Below, piece by piece: positions 1-6,005 of a DNA stretch of 29,594 nt. The stretch is from NCBI GenBank assembly GCA_036257535.1, contig DATAFJ010000254.1:1-29594 (forward strand). The letters run 5' to 3'. Source of the stretch: DATAEE01 sp036257535 (GTDB taxonomy: Bacteria; Acidobacteriota; Vicinamibacteria; Vicinamibacterales; 2-12-FULL-66-21). Position 1 is the first letter of the stretch, and each line of letters begins with the position of its first letter. Below the pieces are notes generated by a model. The model ran no database searches. It was not told the DNA's origin and saw only the letters and a program-made list of their open reading frames with translations. Made by a program: the position numbers and the translations under genes.

Positions 1-223
1 CGGCGGTGCACTCGCCGCCTTCGCAGGGGATCGCGATCTCGGGGTCGAGCGCGAGCGTTTCCTCGTATTTGACGGCCGCCTGCTTGTACTCCTGCTGCTG
101 GTAGAGCACGTTGGCGTCCTTGAAGCTCTTTCTGGCCTTGAGCTCGTTGACCTTCCCGCAACCCGCAGCAACGATGGCTACCGCGAGAGCAATCGCCAGC
201 TGACCGAGCGTCGACTTCCGCAT
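1..223 (-). CDS. TPR-like lipoprotein, 3' end outside the window
   Basis: The first 74 codons of a minus-strand gene that runs off the left edge. The start is the ATG at 221-223, preceded by a run of eight G on the coding strand that can act as ribosome binding site. The N-terminus (MRKSTLGQLAIALAVAIVAAGCGK) is a lipoprotein signal peptide: two positive residues, a hydrophobic core and a lipobox AAGC with the lipidated cysteine at residue 22. After it comes a helical stretch with a TPR-like repeat (YQQQEYKQAAVKYEETLALDP). The protein is therefore probably membrane-anchored and involved in protein-protein contacts. The lgt and lspA genes needed to process such a protein lie in this window at 10919-12206. 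A TPR scaffold is inferred from one repeat only; the specific function is unknown. Confidence 0.75.
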   Translation of the reverse strand, partial: MRKSTLGQLAIALAVAIVAAGCGKVNELKARKSFKDANVLYQQQEYKQAAVKYEETLALDPEIAIPCEGGECTA

Positions 224-248
224 TGTTCCCCCCCCGTAAAGACCGGCC

Positions 249-278
249 AGTATAGTCAGCCCGAAAAGGCAGCGTCAA
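249..278 (-). promoter_or_regulatory. Sigma-70 type promoter for the lipoprotein gene
   Basis: On the minus strand TTGACG (273-278) and TATACT (249-254) are separated by 18 nt. The predicted transcription start is near 242, leaving a leader of about 19 nt before the ATG at 223 that contains the G-rich ribosome binding site. Five of six bases match the consensus at each box. Confidence 0.65.
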
Positions 279-325
279 GCCGCTGTGCGGCTATCATTGC
301 CTATAGGGGCTTAGACACCGCCGCC
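278..325 (+). promoter_or_regulatory. rel upstream region with small hairpin and -10 candidates
   Basis: A perfect 6-bp stem (AGCCGC, loop tgt, GCGGCT, 278-292) abuts the -35 box of the divergent lipoprotein promoter. Two -10-like hexamers follow for the rel direction, TATCAT (292-297) and TATAGG (302-307), but neither has a convincing -35. The hairpin could be an operator or merely chance in GC-rich DNA. Confidence 0.3.
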
Positions 326-2482
326 ATGATTCGGTTCGAGGATCTGGTCGAAAAAGTCCGGAAAAACACGCCCGACGCCGACGCCGAGCTGCTGCGGCGG
401 GCCTACGTCTTTTCCGCGTTCGAGCACAAGGGGCAGGTCCGGCACTCGGGCGAGCCCTACCTCGTCCACCCGCTCGAGGTGGCGGACGTGCTGGCCGACA
501 TGCGTCTGGACGTCGTGACGATCGTCGCCGGCCTCCTGCACGACGTCGTGGAGGACACGCACACGCCCATCGAGCGCATCCGCGAGCTCTTCGGCTCCGA
601 CGTCGCGCACATCGTCGAAGGCGTGACCAAGCTCGGCGCGATTCCGTTCTCGTCGAGCGAGGAGCGGCAGGCGGAGAACTTCCGGAAGATGCTGCTCGCG
701 ATGGTGGACGACATCCGCGTCATCCTCGTGAAGCTCGCCGACCGGCTCCACAACATGCGGACGCTGCACCACCTGCCGGAAGAGCGCCGATTGAAGGTCG
801 CGCAGGAGACCCGCGACATCTACGCGCCGATCGCGAACCGGCTCGGGATGAGCAAGGTCAAGAACGAGCTCGAGGAGCTCGCGTTCAAGTACCTCGAGCC
901 GAAGGTGTACGAGGCGCTGCGCGTGCGCGTCGACACGCGCCGCCGGGCCACCGAAGGGATGGCCGAGGAGCTGAAGCGCACGGTCACCGCGAAGCTGGCC
1001 GAGGCACAGGTCCCGGTAATCGAGATCGACGGGCGCATCAAGCGCCTGTTCAGCATCCACCAGAAGCTGAAGCGCCAGAAGATCGATCTCGAGCAGGTCT
1101 ACGACTTCGTCGCGCTGCGGATCGTCACGGCAACGGTCAAGGACTGCTACGCGGCGCTCGGCATCATCCATCAGACGTGGTCGCCGGTACCCGGCCGGAT
1201 CAAGGACTTCATCGCGATGCCGCGCCCGAACGGGTATCAGTCGCTTCACACCTCCGTCATCAGCGAACGCGGCTTTCCTTTCGAAGTGCAGATCAGGTCA
1301 GCCGACATGCACCAGATCGCCGAAGAAGGCATTGCGGCGCACTGGAAGTACAAGGAGGGCCGCGTCGGCGCGGACCGCGACGAGCAGTACTTCGTCTGGC
1401 TGCGCCAGCTCCTCGAGTGGCAGCAGGAAGTCCGGGATCCGCAGGAGTTCATCAACAACCTCAAGATCGAGCTCTACCCGGAAGAGGTCTACATCTTTAC
1501 GCCCAAGGGCGAGGTGAAGGCGCTGCCGCGCGGCGCCACGCCGGTCGACTTCGCCTACGCGATCCATACCGACGTCGGACACCAGTGCGTCGGCGCTCGC
1601 GTGAACGGCAAGATGGTGCCGCTCAGGACCCGGCTGAAAAATGGCGACATCGTCGAGATCATCACCGCCGCGGGGCACAAACCGAGCCGCGACTGGTTGA
1701 ACTTCGCGGCGACCTCGCGCGCGCGCAACAAGATCAGGCACTTCATTCACGCGGAAGAGAAGGCTCGCAGCATCGAGCTCGGTCGGCGCCTGTTCGAGAA
1801 GGAGGCGCGACGCTTCGACCTGAACGTGAAGAGTCTGCTCGACCCGGCCGCGCTGGCTCGCGCCGCAACGGAAAACGGCCTTGCGAAGGCCGACGAGCTC
1901 TTCGCCTCCATCGGCTACGGCAAGCTCGCGCCCCGCGCCGTGCTGGCCAAACTCGTGCCGCAGGATCAGCTGCGCGAGAAGCCGCCGGACACGACGATCG
2001 CGTCGGTCGTCAAGCGCGTGCTCGGGACGGGTGAGCCGAAGATCAAAGTGCGAGGCTTCGACGATCTCATGGTCGTGCCGGCGCGCTGCTGCAACCCGAT
2101 TCGCGGCGAGCGGATCGTCGGCTACATCACGCGCGGCAAGGGTGTCTCGGTCCACGCCGCCACCTGCCCGAACGTCGTCAACCTGCTCTACGACCCGGAG
2201 CGCCGGATCGATGTCGAGTGGGACAAGCCGGGCGATCCCGACCAGTACACCGTCCGCCTGTCGATTCAGGTCGAAGACCGCCGCGGCATCCTCGCCGACA
2301 TCAGCGCGAAGATCGCCGGCATCGACACGAACATCCGCAACGTCGAGGCGACCACCAACGGCGACAACCGCGGGCGCATCCGGATGACCGTCGAGATCCG
2401 GGACATGAAGCACCTGGAGAAGGTGATCAAGTCGCTGAGGGCCGTGCCGGGAGTGCTGGACGTGGAAAGAGCCGGGCGGTGA
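326..2482 (+). CDS. rel: Bifunctional (p)ppGpp synthetase/hydrolase (RelA/SpoT family)
   Basis: Makes and degrades the stringent-response alarmone (p)ppGpp in the cytoplasm. The 718-aa length and domain order match long RSH proteins. The HD hydrolase domain (about 40-150) has H48, the HD pair H72-D73 followed by E76-D77, and LADRLHNMRTL (137-147), so hydrolase activity should be intact. The synthetase domain (about 240-350) carries RIKD at 291-294 and GYQSLHT at 303-309. The RxKD form is typical of bifunctional Rel/SpoT enzymes rather than synthetase-only RelA. A TGS domain lies at about 387-447, a Cys-containing conserved region (ARCCNPIRGE) near 590, and a C-terminal ACT domain from about 643. 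It is divergent from the lipoprotein gene and convergent with ridA. A DksA-type protein, the usual partner of ppGpp at RNA polymerase, is encoded at 5441. Confidence 0.96.
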   Translation: MIRFEDLVEKVRKNTPDADAELLRRAYVFSAFEHKGQVRHSGEPYLVHPLEVADVLADMRLDVVTIVAGLLHDVVEDTHTPIERIRELFGSDVAHIVEGVTKLGAIPFSSSEERQAENFRKMLLAMVDDIRVILVKLADRLHNMRTLHHLPEERRLKVAQETRDIYAPIANRLGMSKVKNELEELAFKYLEPKVYEALRVRVDTRRRATEGMAEELKRTVTAKLAEAQVPVIEIDGRIKRLFSIHQKLKRQKIDLEQVYDFVALRIVTATVKDCYAALGIIHQTWSPVPGRIKDFIAMPRPNGYQSLHTSVISERGFPFEVQIRSADMHQIAEEGIAAHWKYKEGRVGADRDEQYFVWLRQLLEWQQEVRDPQEFINNLKIELYPEEVYIFTPKGEVKALPRGATPVDFAYAIHTDVGHQCVGARVNGKMVPLRTRLKNGDIVEIITAAGHKPSRDWLNFAATSRARNKIRHFIHAEEKARSIELGRRLFEKEARRFDLNVKSLLDPAALARAATENGLAKADELFASIGYGKLAPRAVLAKLVPQDQLREKPPDTTIASVVKRVLGTGEPKIKVRGFDDLMVVPARCCNPIRGERIVGYITRGKGVSVHAATCPNVVNLLYDPERRIDVEWDKPGDPDQYTVRLSIQVEDRRGILADISAKIAGIDTNIRNVEATTNGDNRGRIRMTVEIRDMKHLEKVIKSLRAVPGVLDVERAGR

Positions 2483-2493
2483 TTCTTGCCCAG

Positions 2494-2574
2494 GTACGAA
2501 GTACGAAGTTCGAAGTTCGAAGTAAGTTAGGAAGTTTGAACTTCAGACTTTACTTCGTACTTCGAACTTCGTAC
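2494..2574. repeat. Heptamer-based inverted repeat between rel and ridA
   Basis: The left part (2494-2524) is a 7-nt tandem array, four units of the type GTACGAA/GTTCGAA plus a partial one. Its last 24 nt (2501-2524) form an inverted repeat with 2551-2574 with one mismatch. The 26-nt spacer holds its own perfect hairpin, GAAGTT (2531-2536), loop TG, AACTTC (2539-2544). The right arm ends 1 nt before the ridA stop codon and the left arm starts 11 nt after the rel stop. It is AT-richer than the surrounding genes. As it sits between convergent genes it could limit read-through in both directions, but there is no U-tract. It may be a dispersed intergenic repeat family. Confidence 0.85.
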
Positions 2575-2575
2575 G

Positions 2576-2953
2576 TCAGACTTGAGCGATGACTTCTATC
2601 TCGACCTTCGCATCTCGCGGAAGACGCGCAGCCTGGACGGTCGATCTCGCTGGAGCGGGTGACTTGAAGTACGTGGCGTAGATTTCATTCATGGCGGCGA
2701 AGTCGTTCATGTCCGCCAGGAACACCGTCGTCTTGACGACGTGATCGAAGGAGAGGCCGGCGGCGGAGAGGATGGCGCCGATGTTCTGGAGGACGCGGTG
2801 GGTCTGCTCCGAGATGCCGCCCGGAACGAGCTGTCCGGTGGCTGGATCGAAGCCGACCTGGCCGGACAGAAACAACAATTGACCGGCGCGGATCGCCTGC
2901 GAGTAGGGACCGATCGCCTTCGGGGCCTGGTCGGTCGAAACCGGCTGGCGCAT
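2576..2953 (-). CDS. ridA: RidA family reactive intermediate deaminase
   Basis: A 125-aa protein of normal family length, predicted to hydrolyse reactive enamine/imine intermediates such as 2-aminoacrylate released by PLP enzymes, in the cytoplasm. The N-terminal motif APKAIGPYSQA, the GQVGFDPATGQLV strand-turn, the NIGAILSAAGLSFDHVVK helix and the catalytic-site arginine R103 in PARSTVQAARLP are all present, with the closing KVEIEVIA strand. The ATG at 2951-2953 lies 6 nt after the rpmB stop, so the two genes are probably co-transcribed. The 3' end abuts the hairpin repeat at 2494-2574. Confidence 0.95.
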   Translation of the reverse strand: MRQPVSTDQAPKAIGPYSQAIRAGQLLFLSGQVGFDPATGQLVPGGISEQTHRVLQNIGAILSAAGLSFDHVVKTTVFLADMNDFAAMNEIYATYFKSPAPARSTVQAARLPRDAKVEIEVIAQV

Positions 2954-2959
2954 GGCTGG

Positions 2960-3151
2960 CTACGCCGCCTTGACGACCTTGTTCGAGCGAAGGCACCGCG
3001 TGCACACGCGGACGCGGCGCACGGCGCCGTCGACGAGCGCTTTCACGCGCTGGAGGTTCGGTTCGAACCGGCGCGGTGTGACGTTGTGCGCGTGGCTGAT
3101 GTTCCGGCCGACGACCGGACGCTTTCCGCAGATCTCGCATTGCTTGGCCAT
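2960..3151 (-). CDS. rpmB: 50S ribosomal protein L28
   Basis: A 63-aa structural protein of the large ribosomal subunit. The sequence starts MAKQCEICGKRPVVGRN and keeps the conserved SHAHNVTPRRFEPNLQ core. Two CxxC pairs (C5/C8 and C48/C51, CTRC) show the zinc-binding form of L28. The start is the ATG at 3149-3151 with GAAGGAA about 7 nt upstream on the coding strand. A -10 TATAAT lies at 3198-3203. It is the first gene of a two-gene unit with ridA. Confidence 0.96.
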   Translation of the reverse strand: MAKQCEICGKRPVVGRNISHAHNVTPRRFEPNLQRVKALVDGAVRRVRVCTRCLRSNKVVKAA

Positions 3152-3197
3152 GATGTGGTTCCTTCAGTGCGGCCCGCGACAGCCGCGCAAATCAAGT

Positions 3198-3203
3198 ATT
3201 ATA
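3198..3203 (-). promoter_or_regulatory. -10 box for rpmB-ridA
   Basis: A perfect TATAAT on the minus strand, predicting transcription from about 3191 and a leader of about 40 nt with a good ribosome binding site. No clear -35 is seen at 16-18 nt. On the other strand the overlapping TATTAT (3197-3202) could serve the divergent gene at 3241. Confidence 0.5.
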
Positions 3204-3240
3204 CACCGAGCGTCTCCTTTCATGGAATCGCCCCAGGCCA

Positions 3241-3684
3241 ATGTCTGAGCGCAAGTACCGCCAGCGCGGCTACATGGACGACCCGCGCGATCGCGAGAGC
3301 CCGGGACAGGGCTCGTCGAATCAGGCGAAGCGCGAGCAGGCGCCCCGCGGCCAGCCGCCGCTCGCGCCGAAGACTCCCAACATGCCGGGCTTCCGCGACG
3401 TGGTCCGGTGCTCGCGCTGCGGCCATGTCCTCTCGCCGCCGATCGGGTTCGACACGCGCTGCGATCGCTGCGGGACCGAGCTTCACAGCTGCGCGCAGTG
3501 CGCGCACTTCGACACGGGCAGCCGCTTCGAGTGCACGGAGCCGATCGAGGCGCGCATCACGCCGAAGGACGCGAAGAACGCCTGCACCTTCTTCGGCGCG
3601 CGCGTGACCATGGAGCGCGAGACGAAGTCATCCGGGCAGGCGCCAACCGCCCGCCAGGCCTTCGACGATCTGTTCAAGTTCTAA
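3241..3684 (+). CDS. Two-cluster zinc-ribbon protein of unknown function
   Basis: A 147-aa soluble protein that I cannot assign to a named family. Residues 1-50 are polar, Pro/Gln/Arg-rich and probably disordered. A classic zinc ribbon follows (C57-x2-C60, C74-x2-C77, with SRCGHVLSPP and DRCGTEL). Directly after it comes a second set of cysteines (C84-x2-C87, C98, C115; HSCAQCAHFD and ECTEPI), consistent with a second metal site. The C-terminus ends in an acidic/aromatic FDDLFKF tail. No signal peptide or membrane segment is seen. The only ATG is at 3241-3243, with no strong ribosome binding site. It converges with another cysteine-rich unknown, with 3 nt between their stop codons. Double zinc modules suggest nucleic-acid or protein binding, but that is inference. 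Confidence 0.85.
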   Translation: MSERKYRQRGYMDDPRDRESPGQGSSNQAKREQAPRGQPPLAPKTPNMPGFRDVVRCSRCGHVLSPPIGFDTRCDRCGTELHSCAQCAHFDTGSRFECTEPIEARITPKDAKNACTFFGARVTMERETKSSGQAPTARQAFDDLFKF

Positions 3685-3687
3685 GCG

Positions 3688-4326
3688 TTAGGGAACGATC
3701 AGCCGCGACTGAGGCTCGGGCTCGCCCTTCGCCGTCTGCTTCATCACGCGATCGATCAACTGCAGGTAGCTTCGCTCGCCATCGCCCAGCGCGGCGGAGG
3801 CGCCGAGCGCGAGCGTTTCCATCGCGCGGAGCGCAGCGGCGGAGTCGCGATCGGACACCGGTCCTTCGGATCGCGCCAACTCCTCCAGGCCTCGCTTCAC
3901 ATCGTCGGCGAGGCGCTGCGCCGCACCGGACGAAGCGCGATGCTCGTAGACGATTCCCCTCGCCGCGGTCTCGAGCGTCGACGCGACCGCGGCCGCGGCC
4001 TGCGCGACGTCGGAGTCGATTGGCTGCGGCATTGCCACGATTGCATGTCTCTTCACGAGCGTCTGGAAGTAGAGCAGGAGACCGGCCTGCTTTTCCGTGA
4101 CGCTGCCGAGTGCGCTGTAAATGAACGCGAGATCACGTTCTTGTCTGCGCTGCACGACGGCCGGCGGATGCCGCGCGGATTCGCGCAGCCACCCGCAGTC
4201 GGATGGGCAGGCGATCTCGACAATGCGCTTGGTGCCGCAGCAGACGGGGCAGATGTCCCGGCCGAGCGCCGGGCAGGCGCGCCGCGATTTCCGGCTGCCG
4301 CAGAGAGGACAACGGTTGGCAGACAT
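3688..4326 (-). CDS. Cysteine-rich N-terminal zinc-binding protein, unknown function
   Basis: A 212-aa soluble protein of unknown function. The N-terminal 45 residues hold eight cysteines (C6, C9, C18, C26, C29, C30, C40, C44) in a pattern that suggests one or two structural zinc sites: CPLCGS, ICPVCCGTKR, ACPSDC. The rest is predominantly helical, with a leucine/alanine-rich middle (about 65-150) and an amphipathic C-terminal part. I chose the ATG at 4324-4326, which begins MSANRCPLCG. An upstream TTG at 4348-4350 would add nine hydrophobic residues but falls inside the putative -10 region. No ribosome binding site is obvious. It is convergent with the zinc-ribbon gene and divergent from the 196-aa unknown. 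Confidence 0.8.
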   Translation of the reverse strand: MSANRCPLCGSRKSRRACPALGRDICPVCCGTKRIVEIACPSDCGWLRESARHPPAVVQRRQERDLAFIYSALGSVTEKQAGLLLYFQTLVKRHAIVAMPQPIDSDVAQAAAAVASTLETAARGIVYEHRASSGAAQRLADDVKRGLEELARSEGPVSDRDSAAALRAMETLALGASAALGDGERSYLQLIDRVMKQTAKGEPEPQSRLIVP

Positions 4327-4349
4327 ATGCAGAAAAAGCGAAAGACTCA

Positions 4350-4357
4350 ATTATAAT
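4350..4357. promoter_or_regulatory. Palindromic -10 element between divergent genes
   Basis: ATTATAAT is its own reverse complement and so supplies TATAAT on both strands: 4352-4357 for the plus-strand gene at 4458 and 4350-4355 for the minus-strand gene ending at 4326. Predicted starts are near 4364 (plus) and 4343 (minus). No good -35 is visible in either direction, so activity on either strand is not certain. Confidence 0.4.
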
Positions 4358-4391
4358 GGGCCTCTAACAGCAACAGCTTGCGGGAATAACG

Positions 4392-4440
4392 CTTGCATCG
4401 CCGGGGTGCAAGGTCGTCCGGTGGACCAACCGGCGCCGGT
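4392..4440 (+). other. Structured 5' leader of the 196-aa gene
   Basis: Three small structures lie in a row. The first is CTTGCA (4392-4397) pairing with TGCAAG (4407-4412). The second is GTCC (4416-4419) with GGAC (4423-4426). The third is the 12-bp palindrome ACCGGCGCCGGT (4429-4440). They occupy a leader of roughly 95 nt if transcription starts near 4364, and end just before the ribosome binding site. I do not recognise a known riboswitch class here. Confidence 0.35.
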
Positions 4441-4457
4441 GACGGAGGGAGTCGCAC

Positions 4458-5048
4458 ATGGGCGGTTCGCTCTTCCGCGAGGCTACGCCGGCTCTGTACT
4501 TCAAGGAGCTGATCGAATCGGCCGTGGTGCGTCAGAAGCTCGAAGTCAGCGAGCTCACTTCGTACTACCTCGTGAATCTGCTCTGCGGGTTCGTTCGCGT
4601 CGAGCAGGGCGTGCGCGGCGGCCTGGATGATGAACCGCTCGCAATGCGGCTCGCGCAGGCGCTCGACACCGGCGGGCGCGAGCAGCGCGCGCGGCTTCGA
4701 AGCCTCGGCGACGTCTCGCTCTTCATTTCCGGATTTTTCTCCGACAGCCTGTCCCGCAAGACCGTGGATCTGGACTACTACGTCAGCATGGGCGAATACG
4801 CCTACGCGTCGTTGAGCCGCTCCGAAGAGGAGATGCTCGGCGACGTCTTCGGCGAGCTCGCCGCGAAGTTCTGCAGCTTCGTGGACGTGCTCGGCGAAGT
4901 CAGCGAACGGAGCGCGCTGACGTCGAACGCAGACCTGCTTCGCCTCTACGAGCGATGGCTCCGGACGGGCAGCCGCCGCGACAGTCAGCGGCTCGCGGAG
5001 AAGGGCATCGTTGCGAATCCTGGAGCCGTCAGCCGCCTCATCAATTAG
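4458..5048 (+). CDS. Conserved-looking soluble protein of unknown function, 196 aa
   Basis: I do not recognise the family. The 196-aa sequence is acidic and mostly alpha-helical, with no signal peptide, membrane span or metal motif. Segments that look constrained are ALYFKELIESAV (about 12-23), VSELTSYYLVNLLCGFV (about 30-46), SLGDVSLFISGFFSDSL (about 83-99), the aromatic LDYYVSMGEYAYASL (about 105-119) and FGELAAKFCSFVDVLGEVSE (about 131-150). The start is well supported: GGAGGG lies about 8 nt before the ATG at 4458. It is preceded by a leader with several small hairpins and followed by a 392-nt region without genes, so it is probably monocistronic. The compact helical make-up would fit a small regulatory or adaptor protein, but this is only a guess. 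Confidence 0.85.
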   Translation: MGGSLFREATPALYFKELIESAVVRQKLEVSELTSYYLVNLLCGFVRVEQGVRGGLDDEPLAMRLAQALDTGGREQRARLRSLGDVSLFISGFFSDSLSRKTVDLDYYVSMGEYAYASLSRSEEEMLGDVFGELAAKFCSFVDVLGEVSERSALTSNADLLRLYERWLRTGSRRDSQRLAEKGIVANPGAVSRLIN

Positions 5049-5369
5049 TATCACTTCGACGCATTTCCGCCACAATCCTGTGTCTCCGAAACGGGACAGG
5101 TGTCACTGCCGTTCGGAAGAACCGAACCGGGGGTGACTGGCGTCTAATGGTTAACAAACGGGTCGCGGGCGGCTCGATCGCCAGGACAGGGTTTGATGTA
5201 AAGCATTTTTTATGAGTCAGTTAGATGTGATAGCCGAGGGCGGGTGACCTGAACTCCTTCGAAGTTGGTTAGCCTTCGAAAGATCGGTCACGACCCCTAG
5301 ACCCCCCTCAGCTACAGTTTGCGAGCTCGACTTTCGATCCTTTTTAGATCCGGGGTGTCGAGGTTTCAC
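5049..5369. other. Gene-poor stretch with hairpins before the dksA-like gene
   Basis: No credible coding sequence is seen; reading frames here are short and unlike neighbouring genes. Two structures stand out. The first is a two-tier stem-loop at 5102-5137: outer GTCAC/GTGAC, and inner GTTCGG (5111-5116) with CCGAAC (5122-5127) around a 5-nt loop. The second is a two-tier stem at 5244-5291: GTGACC (5244-5249) with GGTCAC (5286-5291), and inside it TTCGAAG (5258-5264) with CTTCGAA (5274-5280). A T-run at 5206-5211 lies between them. The stretch could hold the terminator of the preceding gene, an activator-binding region for the downstream sigma-54-type promoter, or a small RNA. Confidence 0.5.
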
Positions 5370-5385
5370 TGGCAGACCATTTGCA
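5370..5385 (+). promoter_or_regulatory. Sigma-54 (RpoN) type promoter for the dksA-like gene
   Basis: TGGCAGACCATTTGCA matches the -24/-12 consensus TGGCACG-N4-TTGCW at all the key positions. GG is at 5371-5372 and GC at 5383-5384, with exactly 10 nt between them, and a C stands before the T at 5370. Only the two weaker CG positions differ. The predicted start is near 5396, giving a leader of about 45 nt that contains AAAGGAG before the ATG at 5441. No enhancer site for an activator has been identified. Confidence 0.6.
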
Positions 5386-5440
5386 AGGCAGCCGGGCAAC
5401 TTTCGGGTTCGATCGGCGGCGGAAAGGAGTCGCAGGAATC

Positions 5441-5890
5441 ATGAACGCGGAACACAAGCAGGAACATACGAACGACAGGCATGCCGAGCTCCGGCGCATT
5501 CTCGAAGGGCGGCGCCGGGAGATCGTGAGCGAAGTACACGAGAAGATCCGCGACGTGCGCACCGAGGGTGCCGGAGGGCAGGAGCAGGGCGTGCTCGACG
5601 CGGCGGAGAGCTCGGAAGCGGACATCCAGGAAGAAATCGAGCTGGCGCTGATCCAGATGAAGTCCGAGACGCTCAACCGGATCGACGAGGCGCTCGCGCG
5701 TCTCGAGCAGGGGACCTACGGGAACTGCTTCGAGTGCGGTGAGGAGATCTCGGAGCGGCGCCTGCGGGCGCTGCCCTTCGCGGTCCGCTGCAAGGACTGC
5801 GAGGAAGCGCGGGAAAACGCCGAGCAGCGCGAGCGCGTCATGGCGCAGCGGCGCGGCGCGGCCTCGCTCTTCCTGGACATGTCGTCCTAA
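5441..5890 (+). CDS. DksA/TraR family C4 zinc-finger protein
   Basis: A 149-aa protein of the family that binds the secondary channel of RNA polymerase and modulates transcription, often together with ppGpp. Residues 12-90 are predicted to form the long coiled coil. The C-terminal C4 zinc finger is complete: C96-x2-C99 and C117-x2-C120, in GTYGNCFECGEEI and LPFAVRCKDC. The coiled-coil tip reads LDAAESSE (52-59) rather than the DxxDxA of Escherichia coli DksA, so the acidic tip is only partly conserved and the activity may differ. The ATG at 5441 has AAAGGAG at 5423-5429. A TTG at 5381 is in frame but lies inside the putative sigma-54 -12 element. A strong hairpin follows the stop. The rel gene is in the same window. 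Confidence 0.88.
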   Translation: MNAEHKQEHTNDRHAELRRILEGRRREIVSEVHEKIRDVRTEGAGGQEQGVLDAAESSEADIQEEIELALIQMKSETLNRIDEALARLEQGTYGNCFECGEEISERRLRALPFAVRCKDCEEARENAEQRERVMAQRRGAASLFLDMSS

Positions 5891-5903
5891 CACCAGAACC
5901 CTT

Positions 5904-5928
5904 GAACGTCCGGCGCGGCCGGACGTTC
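5904..5928 (+). terminator. Strong hairpin after the dksA-like gene
   Basis: A perfect 11-bp GC-rich stem (GAACGTCCGGC, loop GCG, then its complement) 14 nt after the stop codon. The following sequence (GTTTCAG) is only weakly U-rich, so it is a probable but not ideal intrinsic terminator. Confidence 0.6.
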
Positions 5929-5945
5929 GTTTCAGACCCTCCACG

Positions 5946-5978
5946 CCGGGAAGGGGGACAACTTCCCCCTTTCCCCGG
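5946..5978. terminator. Second hairpin upstream of lon
   Basis: CCGGG plus AAGGGGGA (5946-5958) pairs with TCCCCCTT and CCCGG (5964-5978), giving about 13 bp with a small bulge and a CAACT loop. It ends 27 nt before the lon ATG. It could be the second half of a tandem terminator or a leader structure affecting lon. It does not resemble the CIRCE heat-shock operator. Confidence 0.45.
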
Positions 5979-6005
5979 CCGCTGCTTGCGATTAAGGTAT
6001 CGCGC

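Noticed and set aside
4361..4457. Known riboswitch (c-di-GMP, ykkC or fluoride type) before the 196-aa gene
   Set aside because: Several stems are present but none of the conserved loop sequences of these classes could be found.
5381..5440. TTG at 5381 as start of the DksA-like gene
   Set aside because: It lies in the -12 part of the sigma-54-type promoter, the added residues do not look like the family, and the ATG at 5441 has AAAGGAG upstream.
5946..5978. CIRCE (HrcA) heat-shock operator before lon
   Set aside because: The arms are G/C-runs and do not resemble TTAGCACTC-N9-GAGTGCTAA.
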